Shown here piece by piece: positions 56,604 to 64,000 of a stretch of 64,000 nt of DNA. Made by a program: the position numbers and the translations under genes. A model generated the notes under the pieces. That model saw only the letters and a list, made by a program, of their open reading frames with translations. It was not told the origin of the DNA and ran no database searches. The number at the start of each line of letters is the position of its first letter. Position 1 is the stretch's first letter. Location: NCBI RefSeq assembly GCF_000090795.2, contig NW_003546412.1, forward strand, positions 88,296 through 152,295, in the 5' to 3' direction. The DNA comes from Amphimedon queenslandica. Lineage: Eukaryota; Porifera; Demospongiae; Haplosclerida; Niphatidae.

Positions 56604-56920
56604 GGGAGGTGTGGCTTTGCCCGGCTTTGTTCCTAACAAGCCACACCTGCCATTAAAGCTAATGTTACGGTAGGGTACATATAATTAGGTATATTGGTAC
56701 AAGTAGACATGTTTATTGTCTAAGGGTTATTATTAGTAAAATAGTAATAATTATGAAATATAGAATTAATATAACATTCAGAGATTAATTCAGCAGGTTT
56801 GGTGCCCCATCTCAATTCACTCCACTACCCCACATAGATTGGCAATAGACGTATGATTAGTACTGCTTCCTGGATGTATGTTCTCTTTGCGGAATAAACA
56901 ATGTACTGGGAATGACATCA
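56604..56920 (+). repeat. Ngaro-type split direct repeat B1
   Basis: About 315 bp matching 57194-57510. Landmarks: ACAAGCCACACCTGCC, GTAGGGTACATATAATTAGG, TATATTGGTACA, CCCACATAGATTGGYAATAG and CTGCTTCCTGGATGTATGTT. Follows the recombinase region. Confidence 0.85.
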
Positions 56921-56924
56921 AATG

Positions 56925-57120
56925 CAGTTCAAAGTATTTAACCAAGTAAATGGAGTGGCAAGGGAGAAAAACATGGGAGGACTCCATGGGGCGCCTGCGC
57001 ACTCCCAACAATTAATTAATCCTATTTCAACACCCCTGGAAGAGTGTAAAGCAGTGTCAGGAGGCAAAAACTTTCAAACACCATCTTCAACCGAGTCCTG
57101 TAGCACTGTTAGGAACTCAT
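56925..57120 (+). repeat. Ngaro-type split direct repeat A2
   Basis: Same-orientation copy of A1 (51456-51650), placed between B1 and B2. Confidence 0.85.
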
Positions 57121-57193
57121 GTTACTGCCGTCCCACCCAGCTAGGTTAAGAGAGATTGTCTGCTGAATACTCAGAGTGATCAATTGAGACGGT

Positions 57194-57510
57194 AGGAGGC
57201 AAGGCTCTGGTCCTGCCTTGTTCCCAACAAGCCACACCTGCCCAAATAGCTAGGGTTACAGTAGGGTACATATAATTAGGTATATTGGTACACTGTAGGT
57301 ATGTTTATTGTTTAAGGGTTAATTTTAGTAAAAATAGTAATATAAATAAATATAGAATTAATGTAACATGCAGAGATTAATCAGTAGGTGCGGTGCCCCA
57401 ATCTCAATTGACTCCACATCCCACATAGATTGGTAATAGATGGTTCATCAAAACTGCTTCCTGGATGTATGTTCTGTGCGGAATGAACAATCTACCTGAA
57501 ACAACATTAG
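57194..57510 (+). repeat. Ngaro-type split direct repeat B2
   Basis: Second B copy; the B1 and B2 starts are 590 bp apart. The order A1-coding-B1-A2-B2 completes the Ngaro arrangement, which allows a circular intermediate to be rebuilt during replication. The right element border is near 57510. Confidence 0.85.
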
Positions 57511-57616
57511 TGACATATAAACAGCAGAACAGTACAATTAAATTAATAGTTTCCTGTTTCAGAGGCGGGTAAAATTTGAGTGTGCGTATAACAATTATTA
57601 TAAAGATTCATTATCA

Positions 57617-57901
57617 TTAGAAGAAAATTAAAATGTTTATTTTTAAAATAGGGCGCTTATCCCTAGACAAAAGACACTTTTGATAGCTTCTTTCCTCACT
57701 TATTGTCTGCTCAATGTCATAGTATATACATTGAGGTGCATACTTTGCAGTATAATGTAGTATGTGTATAGTATCGAAACCCTCATGATCCCTTACATCA
57801 TCATTGAATTCTTTAGATAGATGTACATCTTTAAGTATAGCCCCACAAGTAAACTCAAAGTCCTCAATGAATTGCTGAAATGCCTCTTGATGTTCCTTAG
57901 T
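57617..57901 (-). CDS. Unrecognised single exon
   Basis: An acceptor tacatttag precedes an open frame from 57901: TKEHQEAFQQFIEDFEFTCG, AILKDVHLSKEFNDDVRDHE, then IHILHYTAKYAPQCIYYDIE. It stays open to a stop near 57617. The composition (Glu/Asp/Phe/Tyr mix) looks coding. Upstream DNA to 58900 contains further short frames, none recognisable. It could be a C-terminal exon of a decayed gene. Confidence 0.35.
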   Translation of the reverse strand, partial: TKEHQEAFQQFIEDFEFTCGAILKDVHLSKEFNDDVRDHEGFDTIHILHYTAKYAPQCIYYDIEQTISEERSYQKCLLSRDKRPILKINILIFF

Positions 57902-59475
57902 CTAAATGTAGAGAAAATTAACAACATAGACTGCATTTTAGAGGTGTCTAGATTATGCTAATTATTTGCCATAAAATTCTATTCATAAATTTTCAAAAAA
58001 TTGCCTGTTATACTTTTAATATTTTTCTCACTTTGTTCTTTGTGATTATGACAGAACTACAATGAAAATGAAAAATAGTAATACTGAAAAGCTATTTAAA
58101 GTATCACTATCAGCAGAGACTGCAAAGTATAAGTCTCTATATCAATTTCAGAACCTGAAGTTTCTTCAAAATAGAGTGTCATATAGCAAAGGCATTTAAA
58201 AATTTCAGAAAAAGTTCACTTTAGTAAGAGTTTGGCTACTGATTCACCCATTAGTCCAGCATTATTTTGGAAATGATGTGTTACCTAGTACTCCCAAATT
58301 TATTTCGGAATAATTGGGACATTCCTACTGCATTCAGAACACTGCACCATTACTAGTGAGTTCCTGACGTGTTGTACACAGGTATAATAATAGTAGTTTC
58401 CTCTTCATGTTTTAGCAACTGCACTAGTCAGGCGGCGTCTGACCCTTACAACGAGGAGGGTGAGGACCAACACATCATAAAGTTTGTTATGGGCCTCACA
58501 AAATGTGCAGCACAGGAAGTGATGACGTTTAGTCATTTATTAGTGGTAATAGTTCATAAACTAAAATTGGAAGCTGTGTAGAAGAATTATATTCCAGTTT
58601 ATGGCTTTTGGCTACCTCTAAAGCAAGAATGAACAGAAGTGACCTCTACTGTTGCAAATGGAAACCAATGATGCTCTTAGGGTTAACACTTGACTTCTTA
58701 ACTTTTATTGGAGCATGAACAATTTCAACATCACAGTAAAAAAAGGATTACCAACTGTTTCTACTCAGGTCGAAAGCATCTTCAAGAATATTGTTTCTAT
58801 TATTAAGATATTTGGTAAGCTCTCCACTACAGGACTGAACAACGACAAAAACCGGAGTAGTAGAAGCTGCTAACATTTCATTTCATATGAACACATTTAT
58901 TTTTAATAATTGTCTTCAATAAAAAAGAGTAATAACAATAAAAACAACAATAATAGACTTCATAAGCATTTTATCACATTAATAGTTTGAGCTACATCAA
59001 CTATGACTTTGCACAGATCAGCCTAGCCCAAGTCATACAAGTGCGACAACAAATTTGAGATATGTGTTTGTCCTGAGCCTCCTTGTTGCAAGAATCAGGA
59101 CCCGCCCGACTACTACTGCATGCTTCTTGTATGAAGGCTGGTGTTCTTTACTTGTCTGAGAGCGTAATACATTTTGAAAAGGATGATATTGGCCATCATT
59201 GTGTTGATTAGGAATTGCAAGGAGCAGATATGAGTTGGTGGAAAACATTCAAGGCAAGACAAATAGGTAAACATATCGAACACACACCACATTTTAGTAT
59301 ATCAAAAGTGTTGTGAAATACCTGGCAGCTTTGACTCAAAAACTCAACAACTTTCTCATGTTAAGTAATAGTTTCCTCGCGATTGATATCATCTTCTGAC
59401 AATGTATTATCAAGCATTATAATTGTTGACCAGAGCTTGCTAAGTTCTTTTTCTGTGGCAGAATTAGTGTAACTG
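57902..59475. other. No recognisable gene
   Basis: The frames 58369-58581 (plus) and 59033-59248 (minus) have no motif known to me. AT-rich flanks with AATAA-type runs at 58910-58950. Confidence 0.4.
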
Positions 59476-59479
59476 ACAT

Positions 59480-59790
59480 GATTTTTATAGGTATTTTTTC
59501 ATTGACCTAACTTGACCAAATGATCATAAAAATGCTATATGGAAAGTTTTAATGTCTGGAAAAAATTATTCACATAGATATGAGCCTTCAATGTTGCTCA
59601 TTTTGCTTTCTACCATTTTACATCCTGTCAGGGGGTATGGCTAAACGTGATGTCATACAAGGCTTATGGCTGACATTTACTGTTGACTGCAATGTAATTT
59701 TAGTGGATGATATCTTTGTTAGATTTCATTTTATACCTTGTAGCTTTAACCCTGTGGCAAAAGTGATAGCTTGTGCTTATAATTAATGAC
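59480..59790 (+). repeat. Single arm of the 18-kb fold-back family
   Basis: Diverged relative of the left arm at 18008-18330. Landmarks: TTCACATAGATATGAGCCTT, GGCTAAACGTGATGTCAT and CCTGTCAGG. The second arm is not present, so this is half an element or a source sequence. Confidence 0.65.
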
Positions 59791-59819
59791 AGTCACAGGA
59801 CATTTGAGCCCTTATGGTC

Positions 59820-60035
59820 GGTACACTGTAAAAACTGAAGTGTTCCACACACACCACTTAAAGTGTGCTTTACTTGTCCCTATACATACACTTACATCAG
59901 TGTAATAAACACACCAATTTATAGGGTGTGAGATAAGTGTGCCAGGCACAATACAAAATGAAGTGTTCAATCAACACTTATATTTGTGTAAGGAATACAC
60001 TATTGATTAACACTATAATAAGTTTACACATAATA
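59820..60035. repeat. Repetitive ACACTT/AAGTGT-rich segment
   Basis: Contains CACTGTAAAAACTGAAGTGT and many AAGTGT/ACACTT words in both orientations, as in the ends of small DNA transposons that begin ACACTGTAAAAA. Borders are unclear. Confidence 0.4.
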
Positions 60036-60069
60036 ATTGTTAAATGAACAGAACAACAAAAGTAATGTT

Positions 60070-62112
60070 TTAATGACTCTCAATGTTAGCTAAAAATTGC
60101 TTTGCAAAAGGAGATGCTTTGTCCATTGATGCACCTAGCAATAATATTTCAAGAATATTCATAACATTAGCTGTTCCTTTAGGGTAACAGATGTTGAAGA
60201 CAAAAAATAAAGAGAAAAGAGCTACTACTGCTTTCTCAAGTGAAACCTCCATTATTACCCTGCATCAAAAAAATTTGATTCGGTGATGCTAAGTCTCCAC
60301 AAGTGAGAAGATATGGAGTAGGGAGTTTTCTTGCTGAAATAATTTGATCAATATTATTGTCATCCTATTAAATATAAATAAAAATAATTAAGATATGTAA
60401 TTCAGACTAAAATTCTAACCTCAGTGCAAAACACTAAAACATCAGGGTTGGATTTGCAATGTGCATCAGGTACAAGTATCATAAGAACTCTCAATATCGA
60501 CAGTGGGGAGGACTTACTACATTCTGATAATACAAACATGATTCCTTAAAATTATGTGAATATACACATACAGTACCTGAACAAGGAATACTCTTTAAGC
60601 CTTTTTTGACATGAGAGGAGGTATTACTTTCCAATTGGCCTTGCTTTCAAATTTTAGGCATAGCCATGTTCCATTTATCAGTAGTTATTTCTTTACCAAT
60701 ATTTCTGGTCATCTCCAAAATTAGCTATATAATTAATAAATACACATGCATGTCAGTGTTAATAGCAATTGTCTCACCTGAGACTCAGTAGCAAGGAAAG
60801 GATACTTATCAAGTAAGACATCTATAGTACAGGGGTTGTTTCAAATGTCTTGCTGCCTAAAATAGTTTGTTCTATTCATTCAATCATTGACTAAAGAAAG
60901 GTTGGGATTAGCCTTTGATTTTTCTCTTTTCAAAACTTTAGTGTCTTTCAAAAGATGTCTCATCTTCTACAGTAAATTGACTAGAATAATAAATGTGACT
61001 TACCTGTTGGAACAGTTGGTGGAATGACCTATGTAGTCATTGATGGGGGCTCACGTTTAATTGAAGGTCCAAGTGACTCATCAGAGTCAGATAAAGACAA
61101 TTTGTGCTTAGCAGGAAGTTCAACAAGCTTGTTATGTCCTTTGTCTGTCCTAAATTCTTTAAAACGATTATTCAGCAAACATACTATTGCTCCCTACATG
61201 GAAAGTATTGTACAATGCAACAACTTAAATCATTCACATACATATGGTGATCCAGTTGGAGATTTAAGATGAGAAAATGCTGTTATCACAGACTGTGATA
61301 CATTAATATAGTCTTGTGATGTTGGATACAATCTGTAAGTTGACATTGCTCCTGCAATCACTGATACAAACTTGCTCATTGTATCTTTCATCATTTGCTT
61401 TGTCTTCAAAGCATTCTCTACCATGTAGGGATAATGCTTAGGAAGAGGAAAAGGAGATGGTAATGGAATTGAGTCATCATCATCTTTCTGTACTTTTCCT
61501 CGCTTTGGTTTGAAAGGTAGTTGTGACATCTGAACAGGAGATGGACTAGTTTCAATATCACTATTGTCAAGAAATAATTTAGATCAACTAATTTTCCTCA
61601 AAACATAAAGAGACTGCTCATCTCAATCCTGCAGAGTTAAAAGTTATACATATTAGAGTATGATAAAAAAACAGTATTACATATTTACAGATAATAATCA
61701 GATTTAATGACCTGAATAGCTGAGGTTTCAAATTAAACACAAAACACAATCACACATAAAAGAAACTATTCACCTCAAAATTCACTGCCGTGCTTGCTGC
61801 TGTAACAGGAGTCTCAGTAGATACACATGAACCTGGTGATAATGTTTTAGGAGACGAGAGAGTTGGCACAACGACAACTTTTAGCTTCTCTTTATTTTCA
61901 AGGACAGCATCATTATCTAAGTCAACGTAATCACTCCAGTCACTGTCGTACTTCTGAAAAATTATCTTTACGTGAACATTGGAAGCAAAATCAAATTGTT
62001 GTCTGAACAACTACTCCAAATACTCAATTTCGGGTGTGTCAGTACTTTCTGGCACTTTCACAACTTTATTCCATTCCATATAAGACAAGACAATGCTCTT
62101 GGGCTTCGACAT
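60070..62112 (-). pseudogene. SAMD3-like multi-exon gene, decayed
   Basis: Exon 1 (62112-61774) starts MSKPKSIVLSYMEWNKVVKV and gives a PB1/ubiquitin-like fold with VHVKIIFQKYDSDWSDYVDL and LENKEKLKVVVV. One TAG interrupts it (near 62016) and it ends at a GTGAAT donor. Exon 2 (61554-61242) carries HYPYMVENALKTKQMMKDTM and LYPTSQDYINVSQSVITAFS, ending at GTATGT. Exon 3 (61193-61002) begins GAIVCLLNNRFKEFR and has a TAG just before a GTAAGT donor. Farther on, DVLLDKYPFLATESQ (60826-60782) and a C-terminal exon with LEKAVVALFSLFFVFNICYP (60240-60070) close the gene. The layout recalls the SAMD3-like proteins expanded in fish and marine invertebrates; function unknown. Nonsense codons suggest a pseudogene. 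Confidence 0.6.
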
Positions 62113-62330
62113 GATGTAGATCGGCACCAAAAAGTGTCTTTGTTAGCACCAAAGAAAGTCTTTGTAAGCACCAATTGCCACGTGTTTGATTCCAATTAGG
62201 CCACTCCAATAAGATTCATTGTTTCCCATCACAGAGGCGGGGGTGATGCGGGCGGGCGGGTCTATTTATTATCATTATTCATTATTTTCAATTATTTTAT
62301 TATTATTCATGAAAGAAAACCAAGAAAAAA

Positions 62331-63565
62331 TTACTTCTGTCTAACACTGGGCTTGTCCCTGCAATGACTACATTGAGGATACTCATCAGGCACAGTATAA
62401 GGCTGCTCTTTTCCACAGTATATGCAAATTGGTTCCAGCTTGGCAGCATAGTACAGCTTCTCTATCGGATCACCGCAACTGTGGCTACGAATTTCTACAT
62501 ACTTAAATTCCTCTGGGAGATTCAACTCACTAAGCTTGCTTCCACAACTATATGAATAATTGTCAAGTAAAAGTGTCAGATGAAGGTGGTGTTCATCCTT
62601 TACTTTATACTTAGAATAAATGAGTCTCCACTGTCCACATTCTTGACATTGTACCATTAATTCTATATTACGGACGTACTGGACACTAGCATAAGAGGGC
62701 AATGTATTCTTTCTTGTAGCTTGTTTCCTTTTCAATGATGGATGGTGTTTCTCTGATGTTTGAGTACCAAACACATCAATAAAAGGTGCATAAAGGTCAT
62801 CTTCACCTGGTGTGGGGTGTGTTAGATGATGCAGCATTTTAAATGTTTCCTCAGGTAAACGTATAGGCTTACAGATTAAACAGCTACTTTCACCACATTT
62901 CTGAATGCATAATGACTGGATATGCAGCAATGACTAATGAATACAACAGCTGCTGTGCATCCACTGATATTCTTTTTGTGTACTTCGTACTTTCCTTTAG
63001 GCTAGCATCAACTGACATCAAAACACTCCAGAACTCACTGATTTCAGCAGCTGAAGCAGAATCAAAACATCTTATGAAACAGCTATGGTACTGCAGTCAA
63101 GAGAATGTGCTTCAAAGAAGTGACTTACCTGGTGAAAAACTCTCTTGAATTGCTATATCAAGTCCATCAACTCTGGAAGCAATCTTATGTATTTCAGCTA
63201 AAGTATTACACTTCGAGACTTCTTTCTCAAACTGCTCTGGCATCTTGGAGCGTGCCAATCCAATACATTGAAGGCCTAAGTTGAGCACCGACATTACCCT
63301 TTCAACTGGATTGCGCCAGCTATAATAAGGTGCAGTTCTACAAGCACAGAGAAAATCAAAGTCGAGTTTGAGAATAGAGAAATTAAAGACAACTGTACAG
63401 AAACGTAAGTGAGGCCGTTGTCTGGTCCACCATCTGTATAGAGTAATAGGATTGGTTTTGAAGTAGTAAGAGAATTGGAATTGATGAGATGATACAGCTC
63501 ACACATATGGCGAAATGATGACAATGACTCAAACACAGAACATTTAAAACCAACATAAGCTTGGC
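62331..63565 (-). pseudogene. Uncharacterised zinc-ribbon gene with DDE-like core
   Basis: The first exon visible starts after an acceptor at 63567-63566 (tttctag). It reads FKCSVFESLSSFRHMCELYH, ILLLYTDGGPDNGLTYVSVQ and LSLISLF; after a one-base frameshift near 63355 it gives LDFDFLCACRTAPYYSWRNP, VERVMSVLNLGLQCIGLARS and ends ...ESFSPG at a GTAAGT donor (63128). The next exon (about 63090-62331) carries EISEFWSVLMSVDASLKEST, then after a frameshift KCGESSCLICKPIRLPEETF, VQCQECGQWRLIYSKYK and ICIYCGKEQPY..YPQCSHCRD. The CxxC pairs form zinc ribbons. I know relatives only as uncharacterised multicopy proteins in sponges and cnidarians. An RNase H/DDE fold is my inference from TDGGPDN. Confidence 0.6.
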
Positions 63566-63567
63566 CT

Positions 63568-64000
63568 AGAAATTAAAAACAAGAATTAACATGCTGTAAG
63601 ATAGTCATTGTGCCTTACAACCAAAATAATGTGACTACTTAATTTTTTAGAATCAAATGAAGTTAGTTTAATTTTAATCTTTAGAAGCCAGAAATTATTA
63701 TTCATGACCGAAATGAGTAAAATAAAAAATACAATGTAGATCACTATATACACTAGAGTGTAATTGTTCTAAGGAACTACATTTTAGTAAGGACATGAAA
63801 ACTGGACTAAGTATTTTATTGAACTATTGCATTCTTGTGGTTATAAATAGCTTGCATGTAGACAAGGAAAAAAGCATAAACATAGAGAACAGCTTGTAGC
63901 AATTACAATCAATAACTGTAGTGGTAAATGTAATTAACATACTCACACATTCACACAGTTACCTATTCTAGACTTTAATTTAGTTCTATTCAATTCCATA
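63568..64000. other. Probably intron of the preceding gene
   Basis: AT-rich, non-coding up to the window edge. The upstream exons of the zinc-ribbon gene should lie beyond 64000. Confidence 0.4.

Noticed and set aside
44400-57510. Endogenous retrovirus or LTR retrotransposon
   Set aside because: No LTR pair, protease, rve integrase or envelope was seen. The integrating enzyme is a tyrosine recombinase, and the plus element has split direct repeats instead.
1-64000. tRNA, rRNA or snRNA genes
   Set aside because: No stretch with a convincing cloverleaf or rRNA core was noticed on reading. A covariance-model scan would be decisive and was not possible.

Overview
The window reads as nuclear DNA of an animal. 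It is AT-rich, has short GT..AG introns of roughly 50 to 130 bp, no operons, and no rRNA or tRNA that I could see. The transposase and helicase relics belong to lineages I know mainly from sponges, cnidarians and fish. A demosponge or other marine invertebrate is the best guess, but that is inference from family resemblance, not a database result. All family names below come from visible motifs plus remembered family architecture, because no search could be run.

I could not find one clearly intact host gene. The window is a transposon graveyard, layer on layer. Left third (1-28 kb): a Crypton-type tyrosine recombinase (3.4-5.0 kb, minus), a decayed PHD gene with tandemly duplicated 75-bp exons (6.9-7.9 kb), a broken HECT-ligase-like gene (9.4-12.0 kb, plus), an integrase-core transposase with a still perfect intron (12.1-13.6 kb, minus), a LINE reverse transcriptase fragment (14.6-15.3 kb, minus), a 700-bp fold-back (18 kb), and relics of hAT (19 kb), MULE/SWIM (20.6-22.7 kb) and pogo/Tigger-type DDE (24.8-25.7 kb, minus) transposases, among several small inverted-repeat elements.

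Middle (28-43 kb): an autonomous Helitron relic with Rep and PIF1 helicase domains, holed by at least three MITEs. It is followed by an OTU-protease segment that is cut off by a 5'-truncated non-LTR reverse transcriptase (36.3-37.5 kb). Then come a 27-bp-period minisatellite (38.6-39.1 kb), a PIF/Harbinger pair of divergent genes (40.5-41.6 kb) and a second Crypton-like recombinase (42.4-43.2 kb, plus).

Right third (43-64 kb): two tyrosine-recombinase (DIRS/Ngaro-type) retrotransposons in opposite orientation. One lies on the minus strand (44.4-48.9 kb) and keeps gag zinc knuckles, RT, RNase H and recombinase in order. The other lies on the plus strand (51.46-57.51 kb) and shows the A1-internal-B1-A2-B2 split direct repeats of Ngaro elements. 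Between them sit a RecQ-like helicase relic (49.1-50.5 kb, minus) and a 516-bp assembly gap. The right end holds a SAMD3-like exon chain (60.1-62.1 kb, minus) and an uncharacterised zinc-ribbon/DDE-like multi-exon gene (62.3-63.6 kb, minus). Most coding relics carry a small number of nonsense codons or frameshifts, so several may be recent deaths. A noisy assembly could mimic part of this.
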